From: Deltaproteobacteria bacterium
GTDB lineage: Bacteria > Myxococcota_A > UBA796 > UBA2385
Assembly (NCBI GenBank): GCA_018401435.1
Contig: JAGYJW010000007.1
Span: 124,001 to 188,000, forward strand
Direction of reading: 5' to 3'
Length of the DNA stretch: 64,000 nucleotides
Part shown: positions 17,234 through 28,878 of the stretch, piece after piece
Layout: every line of letters begins with the position of its first letter
Position numbering within the stretch: position 1 is the first letter of the stretch
Made by a program: the position numbers and the translations under genes
The notes under the pieces: generated by a model
What the model was told of the DNA's origin: nothing
What the model saw: only the letters and a program-made list of their open reading frames with translations
Databases searched by the model: none

Positions 17234-18805
17234 ATGCGCACCCTCTCCATCCTCCTCCTCCCGGTGCTCGTCGGTTGCACCGAGTCCAGCCTCCACGGCC
17301 TGAAGGATGGCGAGGGCGGCCCCGACGCCCAGATCGAGGTCACCCCCGAGTATGTGGACTTCGGCATGGTGGGCTCCGATGTCGACACGGTGTCGCGCAC
17401 CTTCGTCATCCGGTCGGTGGGCACCGAGGACCTGGATGTCAGCGGCATCACCCTGCAGGGCGAAGACGCTTTCAGCTTCATGATCGCCACGGCCGATACC
17501 AGCTTCTTGCTGCCCTCTGGGGCCGAACGCGAGATTCAGGTGCTCTACGCCGCCACCGGCAGCGACGGCAGCAGCGCCGAGGCCAGCATCGCGTCCAACG
17601 CCGCCGACAACGAGATCAAGATCGTGCAGCTGGTCGGCCAGCCCGCGGTGCCCGATCTGCAGGTCAGCCCCGACCCCCTGGAATTCGGCAACGCCTATAT
17701 TGGCTGTGACCGCACCAACGACGTCGAGCTGACCAATGTCGGCGCCGAGACCCTCATCGTGGACTCGCTGTCCTGGGCCGGTGACGACACCAATATGGGC
17801 TTTGTCGGCGGAGACTTCGAGCTGCCCCTGGTCTTGGAGCCCGGCGAGTCCGTGTGGGCCAGCTTCTGGTTCAACCCCAGCGACCAGGTCGAGTATGGCG
17901 GCGAGCTGGTGGCCCTCACCAACGAGCCCGAGGGCGAGACCCGCCACGAACAATTCGGCAGCGGCATCTATGCCGGCGCCTATACCGACAGCTGGGAGAT
18001 GCCCTACGATCCGCCCGCAGACATCATGTTCGCGGTGGACCAGAGCTGCTCCATGGACGATGACGCCTCGCGTCTGGCCAGCAACTTTGGCTCCTTCATC
18101 ACCCAGCTCAACGGCTACAGCACCGACTGGCAGATCATGGTCGCCAACAACGACGATGGCTGCACCAACTCGGGCATCCTGACCCCGGCGACCTCGGGCT
18201 ATGACTCCACCTTCCGCTCCTCGGTGGGTGCTGGGGGCGGCGCCTACACCGAGGCCCTGCTCACGGTGGCCGCCAACGCCATCGAGAAGGCCAGCACCGG
18301 CGTCTGCAACAACGGCTTCTTGCGCGCCGACGCGATGCTGCACATCGTGCTGGTGAGCGATGAGCCCGAGCAGTCCTACACCGGCTGGAGCAGCCTGGTG
18401 AGCCGGGTGACCGCCGCCAAGGCCGCGTCGGGCGGCAGCTCGGGCAATGTGCGCATCTCGGCCATCGCCGGCGATGTGCCCTATGGCTGCAGCAGCGCGG
18501 ACGCGGGCACGGGCTATGCCGAGGCCGTCGCGGCCACGGGCGGCGTCTTCCTCAGCATCTGCTCGGACTGGGCGAGCCCCACCAACCTCGCCCTGCTGGC
18601 CGAAACCTCGGTCAGCCAGGACAGCTTCACCCTCAGCCGGGTGCCGGTGCCCAGCACCATCGCCGTCACCCACAACGGCGCGCCGCGCTCCGCCAGCGAC
18701 TGGTCCTTCCAGGCCAGCGACAACTCGGTGCGCATCCTCACCGGCGTTCCGGGCGAGGGCGACACCGTGGACATCAGCTACAACGGCGTGGCCTCCTGCG
18801 ACTGA
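17234..18805 (+). CDS. Surface lipoprotein with ASH-like domains and a vWA-like domain
   Basis: A 523-residue lipoprotein (lipobox LVGC, Cys about residue 15). Residues about 35-235 form two Ig-like repeats of the choice-of-anchor/ASH type, with EYVDFGMVGSD and LEFGNAYIGCD, each followed by a ligand-free beta pattern. From about residue 260 follows a vWA-like fold whose MIDAS motif is FAVDQSCSM (DxSxS). The ATG at 17234 is preceded by GCGGAGG. The frame is open upstream to 16787 but that part overlaps mdh in another frame and has no lipobox, so it is excluded. Proteins of this design are common in Myxococcota and related groups, probably for surface adhesion or binding. Confidence 0.8.
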   Translation: MRTLSILLLPVLVGCTESSLHGLKDGEGGPDAQIEVTPEYVDFGMVGSDVDTVSRTFVIRSVGTEDLDVSGITLQGEDAFSFMIATADTSFLLPSGAEREIQVLYAATGSDGSSAEASIASNAADNEIKIVQLVGQPAVPDLQVSPDPLEFGNAYIGCDRTNDVELTNVGAETLIVDSLSWAGDDTNMGFVGGDFELPLVLEPGESVWASFWFNPSDQVEYGGELVALTNEPEGETRHEQFGSGIYAGAYTDSWEMPYDPPADIMFAVDQSCSMDDDASRLASNFGSFITQLNGYSTDWQIMVANNDDGCTNSGILTPATSGYDSTFRSSVGAGGGAYTEALLTVAANAIEKASTGVCNNGFLRADAMLHIVLVSDEPEQSYTGWSSLVSRVTAAKAASGGSSGNVRISAIAGDVPYGCSSADAGTGYAEAVAATGGVFLSICSDWASPTNLALLAETSVSQDSFTLSRVPVPSTIAVTHNGAPRSASDWSFQASDNSVRILTGVPGEGDTVDISYNGVASCD

Positions 18806-18817
18806 TCCCGGACGGGT

Positions 18818-19845
<1,028 letters not shown>

Positions 19846-19849
<4 letters not shown>

Positions 19850-21462
19850 GGCTGGGCTCCGGTGGGGACCACCAAGGGGGGCAGGTAGCTGGCCGGCGCG
19901 GGGAGGCCGCAGAGCACCAGCAGGGTGGCGCCAATCTGGGCGAGACCGCCGCCCGGCTGGCCGCCCGCCTGCTTCAAGGTCCAGCGGCCGGTGGGGTCCA
20001 CCAGGATGAAGGGCACGGGGTTGAGGCTGTGGCTGGAGGAGGGCAGGGGCTGGCCGGCGGCGTCCTTCTGGGGGCGCCCCGCCTTGTCGAGCTTGAACAT
20101 CTCGTCGGCATTGCCGTGATCGGCGGTCACCAGCAGCAGGGCGCCCTGTGCGGCGCAGGCCTGCACCACCGGCGCCAGGGCGGCATCCGCGGCCTCCACC
20201 GACTGCACCGTGGCCGCGAAGTCGCCGGTGTGGCCGACCATATCGCCATTGGCCAGGTTGAAGCGGATGTGGTCGTAGCCGCCGTCCTTTAGGGCGCCGA
20301 CCACCGCCGCGGCGATCTCGGCCGCCCGCATCTGGGGGTGGGCGTCGGCGCCGCCGGGCCAGCTGGCCACCTCCTTCCAGACCTCGCCGGGCAGGGGGGC
20401 CGAGCGGTTGCCATTGAAGAAGTAGGTGACATGGCCGAATTTCTGGGTCTCGCTGGTGGCGAAGACCCGCTTGCCCGCTGCGGCGAGATTCTCTCCCACC
20501 GTGTCTGCAATTTCGGGCGGCTCCACCAGATAGGCGGATGGAAGCGCCAGATCGCCGTCGTACTGCATCATGCCGGCAAAGCTCAGGTCGGGCACGCGGC
20601 CCCGGTCAAAGGCAGAGAAGGCCGGCCCGCCCTCAAAGGCCTGGCTGATCTCGACCGCCCGGTCTCCGCGGAAATTGGTGAGGATCACGGCGTCGCCGTC
20701 CTGCATGCCGGCGTAGTCGCCCACGATGAAGGCAGGCAGGTGCTGATCGTCGATCTCGGGGTCTTCTGCGTAGAGGGTATTCACCGCCTCGGAGGCCGAA
20801 ACAAAGCGCCGCCCCTCGCCGCGCACATGGGTCAACCAGCCCCGAGCCACCATGGGCCAGTCTGCCCCGTAGCGGTCCATGGTGATGTGCATGCGCCCGC
20901 CGCCGCTGCCGATGGCCCAGTCGCCGGGGCGCGCCGCGAGATCGCGCTCCAGGGGTTCGATCCAGGTGAGGGCAGAGCGGGCCTGCACGTCGCGCCCATC
21001 GGTGAGCACATGCACGCGGACCCGGCGCAGGCCCTCGGCCCGGGCCCGGTCCAGCAGGGCGTGGAGGTGGCGCACATGGCTGTGCACATTGCCGTCGCTC
21101 AGCAGGCCCAGCAGGTGCAAGGTGCCGCCGGCCCGGCCGCGGGCGACGGCGCGCTGCCAGGCGGGCGTCTGCCAGATGCGGCCGCTCGAGATGGCGGCCT
21201 CCACCAGCTTTGCGCCCTGGTCAAAGACCCGGCCCGCCCCCATGGCGTTGTGGCCGACCTCCGAATTGCCCATGTCCCCGTCGCTGGGCAGCCCCACCGC
21301 CGTGCCGTGGGCGGCCAGCAGGCACCAGGGCGCCCGGGCCATCAGGCTGTCCAAGGTGGGGGTGCGGGCCTGGGCCACGGCGTCGGTGTCGTCGCGGCGT
21401 CCCCAGCCCACGCCGTCGAGAATGCACAGGACCACAGGCGGAAGGGCCATTCTCAGCTCCAT
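19846..21462 (-). CDS. gpmI: 2,3-bisphosphoglycerate-independent phosphoglycerate mutase
   Basis: A 538-residue iPGM, which interconverts 3- and 2-phosphoglycerate in glycolysis and gluconeogenesis through a phosphoserine intermediate. N-terminal CILDGVGWG, the phosphorylated Ser in [18 protein letters not shown], and the second metal site in [10 protein letters not shown] are seen. Size is typical. The second Met (MALPPV, position 5) aligns better with family starts than the first. It is separated by 16 bp from the membrane-protein gene upstream and overlaps ltaE downstream. Confidence 0.96.
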
Positions 21463-21478
21463 GCGGCCGGGCCGCGGG

Positions 21479-21985
21479 TCAGGAATCCTCGGGACGGACC
21501 GGCTGGATCATCTCGGTCATGGCCTCTTCGGGGCGGTCCGGCTCGGGCTCGGGCACCCGCATCCAGCGCGGCGGCCGCACCGGGCGCTGGCACCAGGCCG
21601 TGGTCGCCACGCCCACCGCCAGGAAGGTGGGCAGCAGGCTGCGCCAGTAGACCGACAGAAAGAGCCCTAGCGATTTGTCAGCGTTCAACCGGCCGGCTTG
21701 CCAGTCGTGGGGCCAGAGGAAGAAGAAGAACCAGATGCCGCCCATGCCCGCCAGCAGGCCCATGGGGGCCCCCACCCAGGCCGGCATGCGCCGAAAGACC
21801 AGGATGGGGCTGAACAGGATGCCGGTCACGGCCCCGGCGGTCGCCGCCTTGAGGGCGCCCATCGAGAAAGCAGCCTGGGCCAGGGTCCAGGAGTCGTCGG
21901 GCACCATGACCAACAGGGCCGTGGCCCAGCCGCCCAGGGCGAGGCTCACCAGCACGCGACCAAAGCGGATCCAGGCGTCGGACAC
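21479..21985 (-). CDS. Small membrane protein of unknown function
   Basis: A 168-residue protein with about four hydrophobic segments (around 10-28, 43-65, 69-92 and 105-127) and a charged C-terminal tail rich in Glu/Pro/Arg. No family is recognised. The ATG at 21985 is the natural start. It precedes gpmI by 16 bp on the same strand; the pairing with a glycolytic gene gives no functional clue. Confidence 0.65.
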   Translation of the reverse strand: MSDAWIRFGRVLVSLALGGWATALLVMVPDDSWTLAQAAFSMGALKAATAGAVTGILFSPILVFRRMPAWVGAPMGLLAGMGGIWFFFFLWPHDWQAGRLNADKSLGLFLSVYWRSLLPTFLAVGVATTAWCQRPVRPPRWMRVPEPEPDRPEEAMTEMIQPVRPEDS

Positions 21986-22054
21986 CGGCAGACCTTAGAG
22001 CGGGGGCGCGGCGGGCGCCAGGGGCGGCGTTAGCCTGGGCAACGGAGGCAGCCC

Positions 22055-23275
22055 ATGGATCGTAGCGTGGTGATCATCGGCGGTGGCATCACCGGCACCC
22101 TTACGGCCGTGCGCCTCGCGCGCTCCGGGTGGCGGGTCACCCTGCTTGAAGCCGCGCACATCGGCGCGGGCTCCTCCTCGCGCACGGCGGCCGGCATCCG
22201 CCAGCAGTTCAGCACCCGCGAGACCGTGCTGGGCATGCGCTACGCCGTGGACGTCTACAAGCGCTTTCCCGAAGAGGTGGGCGGGCTCGTCTCGCCCATT
22301 GTGCAGAATGGCTACCTCTTCTTGCTGGAGGGGGAGGAGGCCCGGGCGGCGGCGGCGGCCCGGGTGCAGACCCAGCAGGCCTGTGGTCTGCACGAGGTGG
22401 AGCTGCTGAGCGCCCAAGAGACCGCCTTCCGCTTCCCCATTGTGGACGGCGACCGCATCTCGGGTGCCACCTGGTGCCCCACCGATGGCTTTCTGCGCCC
22501 CGAGGTGGTCTATGGCGAGGCCGCCGCCAGCGCGCGGGCGCGGGGCGTGCGCATCGTGCAGGGGGCGCCCGTGGTGGCCGGACACCACCAGGGTGGGCGC
22601 CTGGTCGAGGTTCAGGCCAAGGGCGAGCGTTTCGGCGCCGACCTCTTCATCGACGCCACCAACGCCTGGGGGCCGCGCACCGGGCGCATCCTGGGCGGCA
22701 CGGATCTGCCTGTCGCCCCCCTCAAGCGCTACCTGTGGTTCCTGGGGCGCGGCGGCGCCATGACCGGGCCCGAGCTGCTGCGCATGCCCATGGTGATCAC
22801 GCCCACCGGCGCCTACTGCCACCCCGAAAATGCAGACTCGCTGATGACCGGGCTGGCCCACGACGCCCCGCCGGAACCCGACTTTGACAATGAAGACCAG
22901 GACCGCATTGACGCGGAGTTCGACCACCGCAGCGGGGTGGACTCCCGCGCCTATGAGGTCTGGGCCCAGGTGGCCGACGCCTTGCCCGCAGTCGGGGATT
23001 TCGCCGGCATCCACGCCACCACCACCGGCTTCTATGGCGCCACCCCCGACCACAACCCCTTCCTGGCCTATGACCCGGCGGTTCCCAACCTGCTGCGGCT
23101 GGTGGGCTTCTCGGGCCATGGGGCCATGTTCGGGCCCTTCAGCGCGCTGGTGGCCGACGCCCTGGCCGAGGAGGGGGGCCCGCTGGAGGCCGTCGAGGTG
23201 CTCGGCCAGCGGGTGCCCCTGGCCGCCTTCGCCATCGGCCGGGACTTTGCCGGCCACGAGGCCATGGTGATCTGA
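22055..23275 (+). CDS. FAD-dependent oxidoreductase, sarcosine oxidase beta / D-amino acid oxidase family
   Basis: A 406-residue flavoenzyme of the DAO superfamily. The N-terminal dinucleotide motif is VVIIGGGITGTLTAVRLA, followed by the family-typical IGAGSSSRTAAGIRQQFS, and the C-terminal FAD-binding segment GFSGHGAMFGP. Such enzymes oxidise the C-N bond of amines such as sarcosine, glycine or proline; the substrate is not clear here. The ATG at 22055 has GGAGG upstream (cGGAGGcagccc). It is followed 68 bp later by the E1 gene. Confidence 0.92.
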   Translation: MDRSVVIIGGGITGTLTAVRLARSGWRVTLLEAAHIGAGSSSRTAAGIRQQFSTRETVLGMRYAVDVYKRFPEEVGGLVSPIVQNGYLFLLEGEEARAAAAARVQTQQACGLHEVELLSAQETAFRFPIVDGDRISGATWCPTDGFLRPEVVYGEAAASARARGVRIVQGAPVVAGHHQGGRLVEVQAKGERFGADLFIDATNAWGPRTGRILGGTDLPVAPLKRYLWFLGRGGAMTGPELLRMPMVITPTGAYCHPENADSLMTGLAHDAPPEPDFDNEDQDRIDAEFDHRSGVDSRAYEVWAQVADALPAVGDFAGIHATTTGFYGATPDHNPFLAYDPAVPNLLRLVGFSGHGAMFGPFSALVADALAEEGGPLEAVEVLGQRVPLAAFAIGRDFAGHEAMVI

Positions 23276-23343
23276 GCCCGGCCCGGGTCAGATCGGGATC
23301 CTCCGCGTTAGGCAGGGGGCCCCACCGACCCCGCGGAGCGCCC

Positions 23344-25575
<2,232 letters not shown>

Positions 25576-25602
25576 TCCGGGCCCGGGCGCGCCGGGGCGG
25601 CC

Positions 25603-26169
25603 TCAGCGCCCCCCGGCGTCGGCGGCCTGTCGGCCCGTCACGGGGAAGGGGGCCGACCACTGGTCGTCTTCGTCCACCACGCGCAGGTTCAGCGTGTAGC
25701 TGCCCGCGCTGGCGCAGGACACGTTGTCGGCCGTCTCGTTGAAGGAGCCCGAGCAGCTGCCGCCGCTGTTGCAGGTCAGGGCGTAGCGGGCGATCTCGGT
25801 GCTGCCCTGGGACACGATCACCCCCTCCTCAAAGAAGGTCTGCACTGTGTCCAGGCCCTGGGGATCATCAAAGCTGGCCTGCACCACCCACAGCCAGGCG
25901 CTCTCGCCGGTGCTGTGGGGGTAGCACCAGGCGTCGCCGTTGAGCACCCGGGGGGCGCTGTCGCCGCTGCCGTCGGTGCCGTCGGTGCCGTCGGTGCCGT
26001 CAGTGCCGTCGGTGCCGTCGGTGCTGCCATCGGCACCCTCGCTGCCGTCGGCGCCGTCCCCGCCAAAGGGGCTGTCTTCGTCGGTGGATGCGCTGTCGGC
26101 CGCGTCGGTCTTGTCACCGCAGGCCAGCAGCGAGAGGGGGATCCACAAGCAAAGGGCGAATGGACGCAT
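25603..26169 (-). CDS. Lipoprotein with Thr-Asp-Gly repeat linker
   Basis: A 188-residue lipoprotein: signal peptide with lipobox LLACG, a linker made of Asp, Gly and Thr repeats (see the tandem repeat at 25969-26022), and a C-terminal beta-rich domain of about 110 residues with several Cys that could form disulfides (WCYPH, CNSGGSCSGS, SCASAG). The ATG at 26169 has GGAGG upstream. The layout is that of a surface-displayed, probably protein-binding lipoprotein. It converges with the E1 gene and is divergent from rho. Confidence 0.75.
   Translation of the reverse strand: MRPFALCLWIPLSLLACGDKTDAADSASTDEDSPFGGDGADGSEGADGSTDGTDGTDGTDGTDGTDGSGDSAPRVLNGDAWCYPHSTGESAWLWVVQASFDDPQGLDTVQTFFEEGVIVSQGSTEIARYALTCNSGGSCSGSFNETADNVSCASAGSYTLNLRVVDEDDQWSAPFPVTGRQAADAGGR
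25969..26022. repeat. 9-bp tandem repeat (6 copies) in a lipoprotein gene
   Basis: Six tandem copies of GCCGTCGGT (the fourth with one change, GCCGTCAGT) encode a Thr-Asp-Gly run in the lipoprotein linker on the minus strand. Degenerate units continue to about 26060. The unit is a whole number of codons, so copy-number change would lengthen the linker without changing frame. Confidence 0.9.
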
Positions 26170-26202
26170 GGGGCCTCCGAAGTGTTCCAGCCTAACCCCT
26201 AT

Positions 26203-26216
26203 CGGACAGCTGTCCG
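26203..26216. promoter_or_regulatory. 14-bp palindrome in the lipoprotein/rho divergent region
   Basis: CGGACAGCTGTCCG is a perfect palindrome, 34 bp upstream of the lipoprotein ATG and about 95 bp before the likely rho promoter. Its position and symmetry fit an operator for a dimeric regulator acting on the lipoprotein gene or both. Function is inferred only from symmetry and place. Confidence 0.35.
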
Positions 26217-26311
26217 GTTTGTCCGCGGATCTCTGGCGATGGGACGGGCGTGGAACGGGCATCGGAATCGGCCATCCCCACCGATGAACGCCCCCTTCTC
26301 GGGCCCAACCA

Positions 26312-26340
26312 TTGACAGGTAGCGACAGATTGTGAATACT
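26312..26340 (+). promoter_or_regulatory. Probable sigma70-type promoter for rho
   Basis: A perfect -35 TTGACA (26312-26317) is followed, after 17 bases, by AATACT (26335-26340), which matches the -10 consensus at four of six positions. This is one of the few AT-rich spots of the region. It would give a leader of about 90 bases before the rho ATG, which could support the autoregulation known for rho genes. Confidence 0.55.
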
Positions 26341-26436
26341 GCGAGTCCTCCCTCTCCGTCCCGCCGTCGCTGCGGCGCTGCCCTTCCCCCGGCACCGTCC
26401 AGCACCAGCCTCCCGCCTCCGCTCCCCCAGCACAGC

Positions 26437-27699
26437 ATGGCTATGGACCTCTCCGAACTTCGCCCCTGCAATATTGCCGAGCTGGTCGAGCTTGCGCAGG
26501 TTGAGGGCATCGACAACGCCTCCGGTCTCCGCCGGCAGGAGCTCATCTTCGAGATCGTGCGCCGCAAGGCCGGATCCGGGGGTGGGGCCATGGGCGAGGG
26601 CGTCCTCGAGACGCTGCCCGATGGCTTCGGCTTCTTGCGGTCACCGGATTGCAACTACCTGCCCGGGCCCGACGACATCTACGTCTCGCCGTCGCAGATT
26701 CGCCGCTTCAACCTGCGCACCGGCGACCATGTCTCGGGGCGGGTGCGGGCCCCCAAAGAAGGCGAACGCTACTTCGCGCTCATCAAGATCGAGGCGGTCA
26801 ACGACCGCTCCCCCGATCTCGAGCGAAACAAGCTGCTCTTCGACAACCTCACCCCGGTACACGCCAGTCGGCGCCTGCCGCTGCAGGCCGCCAGCACCGG
26901 CCTGCGCATGGTCGATGCCATCGCCCCCCTTGGCTATGGCCAGCGGGTGCTGATTCACGCGCCGGTCCACGCCGGCCGCACCCGGCTCTGTTGCGAGCTG
27001 GCCCGGGCCATCCGGGCCGACCGCCCCGATGTGCACGTGCTGATGGTGCTGGTGGACGAGCGCCCCGAAGAGGTCACCGAGCTGCGGGCCGCGATGGACG
27101 CCGAGATCCTCTCGTCCACCTTTGACGAGCCGCCGGATCGCCATGTGCAGGTGGCCGAGATGGCCCTGGAGCGCGCCCGGCGCCTTGTCGAGCAGGGCCG
27201 CGACGTGGTGGTCTTCTTCGACTCCTTGACGCGCCTCGCCCGGGCCCTGAACGCCGTGGCCCCGCCGGGCGGACGGCAGCTTGCCGGCCAGGTCGATGCC
27301 ATGGCCTTGCACCGCGCCCGCCGGCTCTTTGGCGCCGGCCGCTGCTTGCAGGAGGGCGGCAGCCTGACGGCCATCGCCACGGTGCTCACCGGCACCCAGG
27401 GCGCGGTGGACGAGCTGCTGCTCGAAGAGCTGGAAGGCACGGCAAACGCCGAGATTCACCTGGATGTCGTGCTGGCCCGCGCCGGTATCTGGCCCGCCTT
27501 GGACCTGGTGCGCTCCTATAGCCGCGACACCGGGCGGCTGGTCGCCAGCGACGAGCTGTCGGCCCGGGTGGCGCTGCGGGCCACCCTCAGCGGCCACCCC
27601 GACCGCGATCACGCCGCCCTGGCCGCCCGGGTCATGGCCACCGCCAGCAACCACGACATGCTCAGCGCCGTGGACCAGGGCGTCTCCGTCGGCAAGTAG
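26437..27699 (+). CDS. rho: Transcription termination factor Rho with a substituted P-loop lysine
   Basis: A 420-residue Rho. The N-terminal RNA-binding part is canonical: DGFGFLRSPD, LPGPDDIYVSPSQIRRFNLR, KEGERYFALIK. The ATPase core keeps VLVDERPEEVTEL with its catalytic Glu, STFDEPPDRHVQVAEM, the Walker B VVFFDSLTRLARA, and a conserved R loop. However, Walker A, APPKAGKT in E. coli Rho, reads APVHAGRT, so the phosphate-binding Lys is Arg and the earlier Lys is His. Arg rarely supports ATP hydrolysis in RecA-fold P-loops, so this may be a reduced-activity or specialised Rho, a paralogue, or a lineage variant. The ATG at 26437 or 26443 is chosen over an upstream GTG because MDLSEL aligns with the E. 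coli start. A promoter lies upstream. Confidence 0.9.
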   Translation: MAMDLSELRPCNIAELVELAQVEGIDNASGLRRQELIFEIVRRKAGSGGGAMGEGVLETLPDGFGFLRSPDCNYLPGPDDIYVSPSQIRRFNLRTGDHVSGRVRAPKEGERYFALIKIEAVNDRSPDLERNKLLFDNLTPVHASRRLPLQAASTGLRMVDAIAPLGYGQRVLIHAPVHAGRTRLCCELARAIRADRPDVHVLMVLVDERPEEVTELRAAMDAEILSSTFDEPPDRHVQVAEMALERARRLVEQGRDVVVFFDSLTRLARALNAVAPPGGRQLAGQVDAMALHRARRLFGAGRCLQEGGSLTAIATVLTGTQGAVDELLLEELEGTANAEIHLDVVLARAGIWPALDLVRSYSRDTGRLVASDELSARVALRATLSGHPDRDHAALAARVMATASNHDMLSAVDQGVSVGK

Positions 27700-27782
27700 G
27701 GCGCGCGCCGCCTTCGGGCAGCCTCTGGCCTCCCCGGGATAGGGGGGGCCTCGCCGTTGGACCCGCCGGGTCGGAGTGACCG

Positions 27783-28872
27783 ATGTTCCACAACCTCGAC
27801 GAGGCCGTCGCGCGCATCGAAGCGCTGGACGCCCGCCTGATGAACCCCGAAGTGACCTCCAACCCGGACCGCCTGCGCGAGGTCACCCGCGAGCGCGCCC
27901 AGCTGGTGCCCGTGGTCGAGGCCTGGCGATCCCTGGAGTCCGCCCGCGAAGAGCTGGCCGAAGCCAAGGAGATGCTCGAAGACCCCGAGATGCGCGAGAT
28001 GGCCCAGGGCGAGCTGAACCGCCTGCGGGTGGAGATACCCCGCTTCGAAGACCAGCTTCGGCGCTCCCTGGTTCCGCCCGATCCCTTCGAAGGCCGCGAC
28101 ATCATCCTGGAGATCCGCGCCGGCACCGGCGGAGACGAGGCCGCGCTCTTTGCCGCCGACCTCTTCCGCATGTATAGCCGATATGCGGATACGCGGCGTT
28201 GGAAGACCGAGATCATCTCATCCAGCGAGATCGCGGTGGGCGGCAGCGGGGGCAAGTCCGCCGAAGGCTACAAAGAGGTCATCTGCCAGATCTCGGGGGG
28301 AGACGCCTATGTGCAGCTGCGCCACGAGTCCGGGGTGCACCGGGTGCAGCGGGTGCCCCTGACCGAGACCCAGGGCCGCATCCACACCTCGGCCGCCACC
28401 GTGGCCATCATGCCCGTGGCCGACGAGATCGAGATCGACATTCCCGAAAAAGACCTGCGGGTGGATGTCTTCCGGTCCAGCGGTCCGGGTGGACAGTCGG
28501 TCAATACCACCGACTCGGCCGTGCGGCTGACCCACCTGCCCACCGGCCTGGTGGTGCAGTGTCAGGACGAGAAGTCTCAGCACAAGAACCGGGCCAAGGC
28601 GCTGAAGGTGCTGGCGGCCCCTGCTGGAGCAGAAGCAGGCCGAAGCCGACGCGGTCGCGGCCGAGACCCGGCGGGCCCAGGTGGGCAGCGGCGACCGCTC
28701 CGAGCGCATCCGCACCTACAACTTCCCCCAGAATCGGCTCACCGACCACCGCATCGGCCTGACCCTCTACCAGCTCGACCGCATCATCGAAGGCGAGCTG
28801 GACGATCTGGTGACCGCGCTCAACGACCACCTGATGGAGAAGCTGATCGCCGAGAACGCCGGCCCCATCTGA
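27783..28872 (+). CDS. prfA: Peptide chain release factor 1, with a frame change near 28615-28625
   Basis: RF1 reads UAA and UAG. The 363-odd residue product has the codon-recognition motif PLT (PxT, in RVPLTETQG) and the catalytic GGQ in [11 protein letters not shown]. The frame beginning at 27783 is typical up to [11 protein letters not shown] and then goes to nonsense; RF1-like sequence resumes in another frame from about [11 protein letters not shown], with [24 protein letters not shown] to the stop at 28872. The break lies in ctggcggcccctgctgg, consistent with the loss of two bases or the gain of one. As RF1 is normally essential, an assembly error is the likely cause. GGAG precedes the ATG. 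Confidence 0.92.
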
Positions 28873-28878
28873 CCCCGC

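Noticed and set aside
25969..26022. The 9-bp tandem repeat as a possible CRISPR array
   Set aside because: Units are contiguous, without spacers, and stay in frame in a protein linker.
26332..26436. GTG at 26332 as the start of Rho
   Set aside because: It would add 35 Pro/Ser-rich residues, lies inside the -10 region of the probable promoter and does not align with Rho N-termini.
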